From assembly GCF_004345365.1 (NCBI RefSeq), contig NZ_SLVF01000004.1, positions 1-64,000 of the forward strand: 64,000 nt of DNA, read 5' to 3'. Every line of letters begins with the position of its first letter. The first letter of the stretch is position 1. Under the pieces are notes generated by a model that did not search any database, was not told the origin of the DNA, and saw only the letters and a program-made list of their open reading frames with translations. A program made the translations under genes and the position numbers. Positions 40,669 through 49,154 of the stretch are shown here, one piece after another. Source of the stretch: Kribbella sp. VKM Ac-2568 (GTDB taxonomy: Bacteria > Actinomycetota > Actinomycetes > Propionibacteriales > Kribbellaceae).

Positions 40669-41592
40669 ATGAGTCTCGTCGGGATTGCCTGTGATGAGTC
40701 CGGGTATGAGGGCGAGAAGCTGGTCGGCGGGGTTACCGATGTGTTCGCGCATGCCAGTGTGGCGCTGGACGAGGCAACCGCCGCGGAGTGTGTCGCGGAG
40801 TTGCGGCGGCGGATCCGGTCGCCTGCGACGGAGTACAAGGCCAACCACGTACTCCGGTCCAAGAACCGACAGGTGTTGCTCTGGCTGCTCGGGTCGTCCG
40901 GACCGCTGCTGGGGAATGCCCAGGTGCAGCTGGTGGACAAGGCGTTCTTCCTGGTCTCCAGATTGACCCAGCTGCTCGTCGGCCGACCGGCGAACAGCCT
41001 GTACGCCGGGGGCCGGAGTACAGGTGGCTCTGCTTGGGACGGGTTCCTGCAGGCGGCCAACAACCTGATGTGGGCGCGGGAGACGCCTGACGCCGTCGAG
41101 TTGTTCTTCAAGGCGCTGGAGCAGGTGCCGATCGATGACGAGGTAGTCGCGGCGCTGAAGAAGGCCAGACCATCCGCCGAGGCATTCCGCGCCGGGCTTG
41201 TCGCGGACCCGACTGCGATCCCGCCGCTCGATCCGTTGTTGCCGGCGATCGCGCGGGCGGTGGAGTACTGGGGTGACGGCCAGTACCCGGTCGCGATCGC
41301 TCACGACAGGCAGACGTCGCTCTCGCCGCAACGGATCGCTCGGCTGGATCTCGGCGACCGACTGGTCGGACTTGAACTCGTCCACTCAACGTCCGACTCG
41401 CGCATCCAGGTCGCCGACTTCCTTGCGGGAGTAGCCCGGAAGGTCGCATCGGACCAGTTGGCGGGTCACGACGACCCGGAGCTCACTGCGCTGATCCGGC
41501 CCTACCTGGACCCGCTGTCGGTCTGGGGCGACGACCGGAGCTGGGCTCGGCTCCGCCCGGATCGTGGCTCGACTCTTGGCAACTGTCCGTAG
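40669..41592 (+). CDS. DUF3800-like protein
   Basis: A 307-residue protein. The opening SLVGIACDESGYEGEKLVGG has the Asp-Glu-Ser pattern of DUF3800 proteins, which have an RNase H-like fold. Later acidic pairs YPVAIAHDRQTSLS, LVHSTSDSRIQVADFLAGVA (Asp) complete the expected site. The N-terminal extension in the longer frame is rejected for lack of a ribosome site. DUF3800 genes are often in defence islands, but no partner is visible here. The role is unknown. Confidence 0.65.
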   Translation: MSLVGIACDESGYEGEKLVGGVTDVFAHASVALDEATAAECVAELRRRIRSPATEYKANHVLRSKNRQVLLWLLGSSGPLLGNAQVQLVDKAFFLVSRLTQLLVGRPANSLYAGGRSTGGSAWDGFLQAANNLMWARETPDAVELFFKALEQVPIDDEVVAALKKARPSAEAFRAGLVADPTAIPPLDPLLPAIARAVEYWGDGQYPVAIAHDRQTSLSPQRIARLDLGDRLVGLELVHSTSDSRIQVADFLAGVARKVASDQLAGHDDPELTALIRPYLDPLSVWGDDRSWARLRPDRGSTLGNCP

Positions 41593-41651
41593 CCACGGCA
41601 TAGTGCTGACTGCTTCGGGGGCGAAGTTGGTGGGTTGGGGGCTGGGGCTAC

Positions 41652-42638
41652 ATGGGGGACGGGAAGGCCGTACCAGTGCGGATCGACGCTGGTACGGCGA
41701 TCATTCTGCGCGAGGCGTATCACAAGATCGAGGCATCATTTCGGGGCAATCATTACGGCCTGTACGACTATGCGCGCGCGGTGGCCGGGAAGTTCGCGCA
41801 GGTCGACACGTTCTACATCGGGTTCCTGCAGGGGACGAGCCGCGTGCGCTACCCGTACGGGTACGAGGACGGCAAGTACGACGATCCGGCCACGCACAAC
41901 TTCGGCCCGAACGGGCCGACGGCCTGGTTGCTGAGGAATCGGCAGACCTACCGGTTCGCCTATGACAACGGTGCTGTGCTGCAAGGCGGGGTGCCGTGCG
42001 GTGATGTGACCAAGAGGTCGGCCGATGCGGTGATCGTGCCGATGTTCAGGACCGGCAAGGACGACAGCGAGCAGTTGTTCGGCATGATGTCGATGCAGAC
42101 TTACCAGGGCGGCGTGTACGACGACAACGCCGTCCGTGCGTTCGAGTGGCTCACCGGGATGGTCGCGCGGGTGTTGTCCCGGGAGGCTGAGGATCGCGAG
42201 GCGTTGCGGTTGTTGCCGGCCGGCGAGGACACTCCCAACCTGCTGACCTCGGACCACGTGATGGAGTACCTGTCCAACCGGATCGCACTACTGCGAGGCA
42301 TCGCCGACGAAGCGATGGCCGAGCCCGAGGCGGAGAAGGAGCCGATCCGGGGCCACCTGGCCAGGCTCGTCCGTACCGCGGAACAAACGCAGTCCGAGTT
42401 GATCGAGATGATGCTGGACGCGGACGAGGGGCCTGAACGCCGGTTCGGCAGTCTCACCCGGGCCCAGCAGGGCGTCGCCGTACTCCTCGTGCAGGGGCTC
42501 GACAACGATGCGCTCGCCGCGGAGCTGGGGATCAGCCTCAACACCGTCAAGTCGCACCTCGGCACGATCCTCAAGAAGTACGAACTGGACAACCGCAGCC
42601 AGGTCGCCGACGACGTACGAAAGTACCTCGCTCGCTGA
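41652..42638 (+). CDS. GAF-like sensor with LuxR-type DNA-binding domain
   Basis: A 328-residue transcription regulator. Residues about 15-175 form a GAF-like sensor (VDTFYIGFLQGTSRVRYPYG, DAVIVPMFRTGKDDSEQLFG). A helical linker (EAEKEPIRGHLARLVRTAEQ) follows. The last 65 residues are a LuxR helix-turn-helix: GSLTRAQQGVAVLLVQGLDN, ALAAELGISLNTVKSHLGTI. It has no receiver domain, so it likely responds to a small ligand. Target genes unknown; the neighbour at 42725 is a candidate. Confidence 0.8.
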   Translation: MGDGKAVPVRIDAGTAIILREAYHKIEASFRGNHYGLYDYARAVAGKFAQVDTFYIGFLQGTSRVRYPYGYEDGKYDDPATHNFGPNGPTAWLLRNRQTYRFAYDNGAVLQGGVPCGDVTKRSADAVIVPMFRTGKDDSEQLFGMMSMQTYQGGVYDDNAVRAFEWLTGMVARVLSREAEDREALRLLPAGEDTPNLLTSDHVMEYLSNRIALLRGIADEAMAEPEAEKEPIRGHLARLVRTAEQTQSELIEMMLDADEGPERRFGSLTRAQQGVAVLLVQGLDNDALAAELGISLNTVKSHLGTILKKYELDNRSQVADDVRKYLAR

Positions 42639-42724
42639 GGGGCCGGAGTTCACTCGGGGGAGGCGTGTGGTTCATCGAGGGGGCGTTGGGTGGGCTGGAT
42701 TCCCCTTTCGGACTTGGAGTGGTT

Positions 42725-43747
42725 GTGAGAATTCGCCGCGCGTCTCTTGTCTCTGCCTGCGTTGCACTCGTCGTCGCGAGTGTGGGCCTGCCGTCCGCCA
42801 CCGCGACCAGTGCCCGTCACGGTGACGAGACCTACACCTTCGCCGTGATCGGCGACATCCCTTACGGGCCGACCCAGATCGCCGATTTCCCGCACGTCGT
42901 GCAGCAGATCAACGACGACCCGAAGGTCAAGCTGGTCAGCCACCTCGGTGACATCAAGGACGGGTCGTCGCTGTGCACCGACGAGTACTTCGGTCAGGTG
43001 AAGAAGGAGTTCGACAACTTCGCCGACCCGCTCGTCTACACCATCGGCGACAACGAGTGGACCGACTGCCATCGCGCCAACAACGGTGGCTACAACCCGC
43101 TCGACCGGCTCGCCAAGGTCCGCTCGGTCTTCTTCCCGACGCCGGGGCAGACGCTCGGCCGGCACCCGGCCAAGGTGACCACGCAGGCCGCGCAGGGTGT
43201 TCCCGAGAACGTCACCTTCACCCGGGCGAACGTCGCCTTCGCCGCGGTGCACATCGTCGGAAGCAACAACAGCCTGGCGCCGTGGACAGGCAAGACCGCG
43301 CCGACGCCGGAGCAGAGCGCCGAAGTGCTGACCCGTACTGCGGCCGGCATCCAGGAGATCCGCGACACCTTCGCGCAGGCCCGCCGTGACCACAACAGGG
43401 CGGTGGTTCTGCTGACCCAGGCGGACATGTTCACCCCGACCGACGGCATCCCGTCGTACGCGGACTACTTCGCCTTCCAGCCGATCGTGCAAGCGATCGC
43501 CCAGGAGTCCGCGACGTTCCGCGGTCCGGTGTATCTGCTGAACGGCGACAGCCACGTCTACAACAGCGACCAGCCGCTCGCTGCGGGGTCGAAGTGGCTC
43601 TCGCTGTACGGCGTCGCCAAGCCGGTGACCAACCTGACTCGGGTGACCGTGGACGGGTCCACCGGAGTCGACAACTACCTGCGAGTGACTATCGACCCGC
43701 GCGACCGGAACGTCCTCAGCTGGACCCGGGTGCCCTTCGCCTCCTGA
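42725..43747 (+). CDS. Secreted metallophosphoesterase-like protein
   Basis: 340 residues from GTG 42725; a Sec signal (SLVSACVALVVASVGLPSAT) precedes the catalytic fold. Metal-site motifs are partly visible: FAVIGDIPYGPTQ (D-x-H replaced by D-I-P), LVSHLGDIKDGSS (GD), YTIGDNEWTDCHR (GDNE) and GPVYLLNGDSHVYNSD (GDSH). The first His of the calcineurin-like set is replaced, so the active site may be altered. It is probably extracellular and acts on phosphate esters. Confidence 0.7.
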   Translation: MRIRRASLVSACVALVVASVGLPSATATSARHGDETYTFAVIGDIPYGPTQIADFPHVVQQINDDPKVKLVSHLGDIKDGSSLCTDEYFGQVKKEFDNFADPLVYTIGDNEWTDCHRANNGGYNPLDRLAKVRSVFFPTPGQTLGRHPAKVTTQAAQGVPENVTFTRANVAFAAVHIVGSNNSLAPWTGKTAPTPEQSAEVLTRTAAGIQEIRDTFAQARRDHNRAVVLLTQADMFTPTDGIPSYADYFAFQPIVQAIAQESATFRGPVYLLNGDSHVYNSDQPLAAGSKWLSLYGVAKPVTNLTRVTVDGSTGVDNYLRVTIDPRDRNVLSWTRVPFAS

Positions 43748-43771
43748 GCCGTGGGGTGCTTGCCGCTCAGC

Positions 43772-44656
43772 TCAGCTGGTGAGCTGGACGGCAAGCCAGG
43801 GTTCTACGACCGGGAGGATCTTGGCGGCATGCATTGCTTGCATGTGGTCCAGGTTGTCGAGGATTTGTACTGTCCAGCCGAGGGTTTCGAGCTGTGCGCG
43901 GTTGGTGGTGACGGCTGAGCCGATGGCTACGTAGGCGTTGTTCCAGCGGTCGCCGTACTGGATGTTGTCGGCTGAGCCGACGATGCAGAGCTTGGGGCAG
44001 GTGATCCTGTCCTGGACGCTGTGGTCGTCGAAGGTGGCCAGGGCGCGGTAGAGGGTGGCGTACTGCTGGGTCTGCTCTTTGCTCATGGCAACTTCTGTGG
44101 AGTCCCAGTCGCCTACTTCTACCTCGGCTCCGGTGGTGGGGGCGCCGGCCATCTCGTGGGTGGCTTCGGTGACCTGGAGCATGGCCGCGTATGGGCCGTC
44201 GAGCGGTGGGAAGCCGCCCATCGCCAAGGCGGTCAGGCGGTTGGTGCGGATCGCGAGCTGCAGTCCGATCATGCCGAGCCAGCTGTAGCCGTAGTACGCG
44301 AAGGTCTCGGCGTTGGCGGCGTCGGCGACGGCCAGGAAGTCGGCGGCGACGTTGTCGGGGGTGAGGGTGTCGGGTTTGGGGTGGGCCTGGAGATGGCCCT
44401 CGTAGTCGAAGGCGATGACGCGGAAGCGCCGGCTGAAGCCTTCGACCAGGGCGTGACCCAGGGCCGGGTCTGCTCCCCAGGCTCGCATCTGTTCGGTCGC
44501 GGGGCCTTCGGGCGGGGCGATCGGGTTCACCGGCAGGAGGAGGGCCGGACCGTCGCCGTGGACCTCGAAGTCGATCGACGCACCGTCATGCAGGGTGGCC
44601 GCGTCGTGCTGCGTGGTCCCGTCGTGCTGCGTGGCCGTGTTGTTGTTGGTCGCCAC
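43772..44656 (-). CDS. Alpha/beta hydrolase regulated by the divergent TetR
   Basis: 294 residues from GTG 44656 (AAGGAG ahead). An odd N-terminal run repeats an HDG/HDA unit (TQHDGTTQHDAATLHDGAS) encoded by imperfect 14-bp DNA repeats. The hydrolase part has FRVIAFDYEGHLQAHP, the nucleophile elbow AYYGYSWLGMIGLQL (Ser-Trp in place of Ser-x-Gly's usual Gly-x-Ser-x-Gly neighbours), an acid in IVGSADNIQYG and His in DNLDHMQAMH. Substrate unknown. It shares an operator region with the TetR gene. Confidence 0.7.
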   Translation of the reverse strand: MATNNNTATQHDGTTQHDAATLHDGASIDFEVHGDGPALLLPVNPIAPPEGPATEQMRAWGADPALGHALVEGFSRRFRVIAFDYEGHLQAHPKPDTLTPDNVAADFLAVADAANAETFAYYGYSWLGMIGLQLAIRTNRLTALAMGGFPPLDGPYAAMLQVTEATHEMAGAPTTGAEVEVGDWDSTEVAMSKEQTQQYATLYRALATFDDHSVQDRITCPKLCIVGSADNIQYGDRWNNAYVAIGSAVTTNRAQLETLGWTVQILDNLDHMQAMHAAKILPVVEPWLAVQLTS

Positions 44657-44665
44657 GGAAACTCC

Positions 44666-44709
44666 TTACGTTGTATAGTGTTTTTCGAGAGTAACACTTT
44701 ACGTTGTAA
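44666..44709. promoter_or_regulatory. Twin TetR operator in divergent promoter
   Basis: TTACGTTGTATAGTGTT (44666-44682) and AACACTTTACGTTGTAA (44693-44709) form a large dyad with 10 bases between. Each half contains its own small dyad TTAC-GTT-GTAW, with centres 33 bp (about three turns) apart. Each abuts the ribosome site of one divergent gene, so a TetR dimer on each would shut both genes. Confidence 0.75.
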
Positions 44710-44717
44710 GGAGAAAA

Positions 44718-45482
44718 GTGACCGAGTACGCCGGGCAGGGTGATCCGGGGCGGACGTTGGCCCTGCTGTGGGGCAAGGCGGCGGGGCCGAAGCGTGGTCC
44801 GCGGCAGGCCACGAGCGTCGAGGAGATCGTGGACGCGGCCGTGCGGATCGCCGATCGCCACGGCCTCGACGGGGTCACGATGCGAGCGGTCGGCCAGGAG
44901 CTCGGGCGCACGGCGATGTCGCTCTACACCTACGTGCCGGGGCGGGGTGAGTTGCTGGATCTGATGTACGACAGCGTTCACCAGGATCTCGGGACGATCG
45001 GTCCCGCGCCGACGAAGGGCCGAGGGCGAGGGGCCTATTGGCGGAAGGCCGTCACCCACTGGTGCACCGACCTTCGTGATCTCTACCTGACGCATCCCTG
45101 GTTGTTGCAGATCTCGGCGGCCCGGCCGGTGCTCGGTCCGCACGAGCAAGCCGCGCTCGAGACGCTGCTGGCCGTTCTCGCCGAGTCGGGTCTGCCACTC
45201 AAGGAACGCCCTGCCGCCACGAGTGCCCTGTTCAGCGTGGTCCAGGGTGCGGCTCGTCAGCGCATCGAGTCTGCCAACGCCCAGGATCCGGAGTGGTGGA
45301 AAGCTCGCGCCCAAGCACTGGCCGAGGCGGCGCCGGATTTCGCCGAGCGGTTTCCGCACTCCTTCGCGATCGCCGCCCGGCAGGCGACCCTTGGCGACAA
45401 GCCCTGGGAACGCGCCGCCGAAGAAGCCTTCACCGGAGCCATCAACCTCATTCTCGAAGGCATCACCACCCGCACCACCTGA
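44718..45482 (+). CDS. TetR-family transcriptional repressor
   Basis: A 254-residue repressor. The N-terminal helix-turn-helix is at about 35-80: VEEIVDAAVRIADRHGLDGV, MRAVGQELGRTAMSLYTYVP. The C-terminal ligand domain (about 100-230) matches the TetR_C group of actinobacteria (THPWLLQISAARPVLGPHEQ). GTG 44718 lies 9 bases from the twin operator, so it should regulate itself and the hydrolase at 43772; that hydrolase likely processes or resembles the inducer's target. Confidence 0.88.
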   Translation: MTEYAGQGDPGRTLALLWGKAAGPKRGPRQATSVEEIVDAAVRIADRHGLDGVTMRAVGQELGRTAMSLYTYVPGRGELLDLMYDSVHQDLGTIGPAPTKGRGRGAYWRKAVTHWCTDLRDLYLTHPWLLQISAARPVLGPHEQAALETLLAVLAESGLPLKERPAATSALFSVVQGAARQRIESANAQDPEWWKARAQALAEAAPDFAERFPHSFAIAARQATLGDKPWERAAEEAFTGAINLILEGITTRTT

Positions 45483-45891
45483 CCACCCCCTGCCGGCGGT
45501 GATGCGCACTGGTCGGCAAGAACGACCCGGTCTGGCCGATCGGCGCCCCGTGGTTGTGGGAGCGGCGGTGGTTGTGGAGGGTTGGGACACCAAATCGGGA
45601 CCTCGGACAGCTCATTTCTTGTGCGAGGTCCCCACTTGTTGTCCGAGGTCCCGGCATGTTGTTCGAACCCAACACAGGCGCTCGCCCGGGCAGACACCTG
45701 GGCGGCCGCGATGGCTGGTGGTGGGTGGCCCGGACGGCCAGCACTCACCAACCACGCCGTCCGCTGGATCACCAGCCCCGCGCCCGCGACCCGACTCCAG
45801 AGCAGGCTGTGGCCGGACTGGCAGACCCCGAACCAGCAACAACCGTCAGCGCTCCGGCGGCAAGTGCCATCAACGTCCTGGCCGATCAGGA
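45483..45891. other. Convergent intergenic region with dyad repeat
   Basis: It separates the TetR and pentapeptide genes, which converge. It carries a 14-bp inverted repeat and an extra copy of CGAGGTCCC (see 45596-45653). No coding frame was found that looks real. Confidence 0.45.
45596..45653. repeat. 14-bp inverted repeat with nested third arm
   Basis: CGGGACCTCGGACA (45596-45609) is exactly complementary to TGTCCGAGGTCCCG (45640-45653). Inside the 30-base loop a further CGAGGTCCC offers an alternative partner to the left arm. It may be a two-state terminator or a REP-like element. Confidence 0.55.
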
Positions 45892-46578
45892 CTAGAGCTC
45901 GTCGGGGTCGCCGAGGGTGATGTTCAGGGCCGAGGCCATCGCGATGGTGACGGCGAGGGTGTCGATGGGTGAGGAGTTGGCGATCGTGGCACCGGCGAGG
46001 CTGCCGATGCCGCGGGTGCTGTCCCAGGTGCAGTCGACGAAGACCGCGCCGGTGGCGGTGACCTGCGAGAAGTCGACCGCGGTCAGGTCGCAGCGCCGGA
46101 ACACCGTGCCGCTCAGATCCGCCGACACGAAATCGGCGTTCTGCAGTCGGCAGTCGGTGAACTCGGCCTTGACGAACTTCGCGAACCGGAACGTACTGAA
46201 GTCGAGCACCGAGTCCTTCACGGTCAGGTGCTGCAGGCTCATCCCCGGCCCGGCGAACCCGGTCAGCCGTGACGAGGTCACCGCCAGCCGCATCGCCGAG
46301 GCATCCGACCAGCGGGCGTTCGCGAGGTCGCAGTGATCCAGCTCGAGGTCGACCAGGATCAGCTTCTCCAGGTCGGACCCACCCAGGTTGCACCTGGTCA
46401 GCCGGCACCCGCTGATCTCGACGTGCTCGGCCTCGACGTCGCTCAGATCCTGCTCGGTAAGCGCCAGATCGGTGAACCTGGCCTCGTCCTCCACCTCGTC
46501 CGCGCTGACGGTCGTCTCGTCGAGCTGGGAACGTAGCCGCGGCGCGGCGAGCTTGGCGGCGGGTTTACGAGAAGCCAT
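45892..46578 (-). CDS. Pentapeptide-repeat protein
   Basis: 228 residues from ATG 46578. Tandem A/C(D/N)LXX-type units fill residues 35-200: FTDLALTEQDLSDVEAEHVE, CRLTRCNLGGSDLEKLILVD, FRFAKFVKAEFTDCRLQNAD and DLSGTVFRRCDLTAVDFSQV. Such proteins form a right-handed square helix; some protect DNA gyrase by mimicking DNA, others are of unknown role. A basic N-terminal tail (ASRKPAAKLAAPRLRSQ) precedes it. The partner ROK kinase gene lies upstream on the same strand with 26 bases between. Confidence 0.8.
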   Translation of the reverse strand: MASRKPAAKLAAPRLRSQLDETTVSADEVEDEARFTDLALTEQDLSDVEAEHVEISGCRLTRCNLGGSDLEKLILVDLELDHCDLANARWSDASAMRLAVTSSRLTGFAGPGMSLQHLTVKDSVLDFSTFRFAKFVKAEFTDCRLQNADFVSADLSGTVFRRCDLTAVDFSQVTATGAVFVDCTWDSTRGIGSLAGATIANSSPIDTLAVTIAMASALNITLGDPDEL

Positions 46579-46604
46579 GCCCGCCACCGTAGCGACCCCC
46601 TCCG

Positions 46605-47462
46605 TCAGTTTCCGCCAGTACTGCGGACGTAATGCGCGGCGGCGCCGATCAGGGCCGAGTGCTCCGTGTCCTCGGTGGCAGCAACGTCGAAGGGGAACAC
46701 CGACGAGACGATGTCGAAGGCGCCGGAGATCGACCCACCGAGGACGACCCGGGTGGCGCCAAAGCGTGAGAGCCACGGGACGAGGGCCCGGGACAACACC
46801 CCGAAGGCGTCGAGCAAGACCTCCAAGGCGACGGCCTCGCCGCCCCGGGCCCGTTCGGCGATCTCCTTCACACCGATCCCGTCCTCCTCGGCGCCCAACC
46901 GATCGAAGTACGAGCGGAGCATCGCGCGGGCCGAGATCCAGTCCTCGAGCGGACGCCCCTCGTAGGACACCTTGTAGAGCTCACCGCCGGGCGGCACAGT
47001 ATCGCCCGTCCGGACAGCTCGACCGTCATCGAGGAAACCCGTGCCGATGCCAGTGCCGATGGTGACCCCCACGCAGCTGTCCAGCCCGCGCAACTCCCCG
47101 GCGGTCCACTCGCCGACAGAGAATGCCTCCGCGTCGTTCAGGAAGACGACCCGATCGAGCTCGAGCAACTCCCGCAAGCTCTTGCCGAGGTCGTGCCCGT
47201 AGAGCGAGTCGAACTTCTCCACCCCGCGGTACCAGGCGATCCCGGTCGCGAAGTCGAACGGTCCGGGCAGCGCCACCGCCAACCCGCTTGCCAACGGCAA
47301 CTGCTTCGCCGCCGCGACCAGCTGGGCCACGATCTCGTCGGCCGATCGCTGCGAGTCGAGCTTCGCCCGTTCCACCACCTCGACGTCCCAGCCGGCCGGC
47401 GACACCACCGCCGCCGTCACATGACTCCCGCCGATCTCCAGCACCGGCACACCCGCACTCAT
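46605..47462 (-). CDS. ROK-family sugar kinase
   Basis: 285 residues from ATG 47462. ROK/actin-fold motifs are VPVLEIGGSHVTAAVV (phosphate 1, with EIGGS in place of DIGGT), VALPGPFDFATG, VFLNDAEAFSVGEW (catalytic Asp), VGVTIGTGIGTGFLDDG (phosphate 2) and VVLGGSISGAF (adenosine). The usual CxCGxxGC zinc site is missing. It probably phosphorylates a hexose; no transporter or repressor domain is nearby. It is convergent with no gene and divergent from the 47533 hydrolase. Confidence 0.78.
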   Translation of the reverse strand: MSAGVPVLEIGGSHVTAAVVSPAGWDVEVVERAKLDSQRSADEIVAQLVAAAKQLPLASGLAVALPGPFDFATGIAWYRGVEKFDSLYGHDLGKSLRELLELDRVVFLNDAEAFSVGEWTAGELRGLDSCVGVTIGTGIGTGFLDDGRAVRTGDTVPPGGELYKVSYEGRPLEDWISARAMLRSYFDRLGAEEDGIGVKEIAERARGGEAVALEVLLDAFGVLSRALVPWLSRFGATRVVLGGSISGAFDIVSSVFPFDVAATEDTEHSALIGAAAHYVRSTGGN

Positions 47463-47532
47463 GCGGCCCATCATCCACGACGAGCCGACCATGGCTCCGG
47501 ACCGGCCAGGGGTGTCAGGCAGACTTGTGGAC

Positions 47533-48372
47533 ATGTCTGAACTCATCGTCGACGGTGTGAAGGTCAGCTACCACGTCGCCGGCTCCGGACCTGTCTGCCT
47601 GGCCCACTCGGGCGGACCCGGGATCCACTTCGAGTACCTGCGGATGCCGGAGCTGGAGCACCACCTCACGATGGTCTACATCGAGCCTGTCGGCACCGGG
47701 AACTCCGACCTGCTGCCTGACGGCGACTACAGCATGGAGTACTACGCGCACTACGCCAACGAGGTGGCCCGCCAGCTCGGTGAGGAGAAGGTGTTCTTCC
47801 TGGGCCACTCGCACGGCGGCTTCGTGGCGCTGCAGTTCGCGCTGGACCACCCCGAGAGCCTGGCCGGGATCATCGTTTACGACTCGATGGCGTTCAACGG
47901 CCCCGAACTCGGCGAGGAGGCCGGCCGCAGGGTCGACGAGTACGCCGCCGAGCACCCGGGTGACCCGGTCGCCGACCAGGTCGTCCAGGCGTGGCGGGAG
48001 GACGCGGACCTCCCGGCTGACAAGGCTGCCCACCTCGACTCGCTCCGCCGGTTGCTACCGGTGTACTTCAAGGACTTCCGCGGCATCCAGGACCGGATCG
48101 CCGACTGGATGGCCACCCTGGACCTCACGCTCGACCCGAACCGGCAGCCCAGCCTCTGGGACGTGCGGGACCGGCTCGGCGAGATCACCGTGCCGACGCT
48201 GGTGCTGGTCGGGGCGGCCGACTTCATCTGCGGAGAGAAGTTCGCCCGCCAGTTGCACGACGGGATCCCCGGCTCGCAGCTCGTGGTCTTCGGCGAGAGC
48301 GGACACTTCGCGCACCTGGAAGAGCCCCAGGCGTTCTTCGCCGCGGTACTGGGTTTCGTCTCGGCGCACTGA
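47533..48372 (+). CDS. Alpha/beta hydrolase (proline iminopeptidase-like)
   Basis: 279 residues from ATG 47533. Motifs: CLAHSGGPGIHFEYLRMPEL (HGGPG-like oxyanion loop), VYIEPVGTGNSD, the nucleophile elbow FFLGHSHGGFVALQ (Ser), the acid in LVLVGAADFICG and His in FGESGHFAHLEEP. The cap region DEYAAEHPGDPVADQVVQAW is helical. Layout matches prolyl aminopeptidase and related hydrolases. Cytosolic; substrate unproven. Confidence 0.78.
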   Translation: MSELIVDGVKVSYHVAGSGPVCLAHSGGPGIHFEYLRMPELEHHLTMVYIEPVGTGNSDLLPDGDYSMEYYAHYANEVARQLGEEKVFFLGHSHGGFVALQFALDHPESLAGIIVYDSMAFNGPELGEEAGRRVDEYAAEHPGDPVADQVVQAWREDADLPADKAAHLDSLRRLLPVYFKDFRGIQDRIADWMATLDLTLDPNRQPSLWDVRDRLGEITVPTLVLVGAADFICGEKFARQLHDGIPGSQLVVFGESGHFAHLEEPQAFFAAVLGFVSAH

Positions 48373-48471
48373 TCGGGAACCACCGGATGCCGCCCGTACG
48401 TAGAGTGGTCTGAAGCGAGGCCCGCCCAACGGGTCACGCTGACTTCTCCGAACCGACGAGGGTGACCGGTA

Positions 48472-49095
48472 GTGCGTGCCGAGACCAGTGCGACCTCCGC
48501 CGTCGTGACGCTGAGCGTCGCGGTCGCGGCAGTCGGGCACGTGCTGGTCAGCGATGGGTCGATCCCACTCGCGGTGGTACCGCGGCTTCTCGCGCTCGCG
48601 GCCGCCTGCTGGCTGCTCGGTGAGTACCTCGCCGGCCGTCGGTGGCTCTCGGTCGCGGTGCTCGCCGGGATCCAGCTGATCGTGCACGTGACCCTGAACG
48701 CCGCCCATCCAGCAGCCGCGCCACCAGCGATGCACACCGGTCACAGCCACACCCACGACATGCCGGGTATGTCGATGCCCATGCCGGAGGCAACCTCACC
48801 GCCTGCCATGCACGACGGGGTCACCGGCGCGTTGACCATGACCACTGCTCACCTGCTGGTCCTGCTCGCCGGCGTCCTGCTGATCGGCCGCGCACACCAA
48901 TGGGCCTCGCGCGTACTGCGGGTCCTGGCGCGCCTGGTTCCGCAACTTCCCGCGGCCGTGGTGCTGGTGATTTCCACTCTCGCCCGCGACCTGACCGGCG
49001 TACCGGATGTTCCGCGGCTCGGGCAGCGGTGGCTGACCTCGAACGTGTCGCGGCGCGGGCCGCCGGCGATGGCGCTCCTCACCGCCTCGTCCTGA
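48472..49095 (+). CDS. Membrane protein with His/Met-rich loop, copper-linked
   Basis: 207 residues from GTG 48472. Four hydrophobic segments flank an external loop MHTGHSHTHDMPGMSMPMPE holding six Met and five His in about 25 residues, a classic copper-binding composition. It heads the ycnI-copC-copD run, 60 bases ahead of ycnI, so it most likely delivers or senses copper at the membrane. Other function cannot be excluded. Confidence 0.65.
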   Translation: MRAETSATSAVVTLSVAVAAVGHVLVSDGSIPLAVVPRLLALAAACWLLGEYLAGRRWLSVAVLAGIQLIVHVTLNAAHPAAAPPAMHTGHSHTHDMPGMSMPMPEATSPPAMHDGVTGALTMTTAHLLVLLAGVLLIGRAHQWASRVLRVLARLVPQLPAAVVLVISTLARDLTGVPDVPRLGQRWLTSNVSRRGPPAMALLTASS

Positions 49096-49154
49096 CCGGC
49101 CGCGCGCAGCAAGTCGCGGGCCGGCTGAACCGCCCGCGAAAGGGTCTCACTGTC

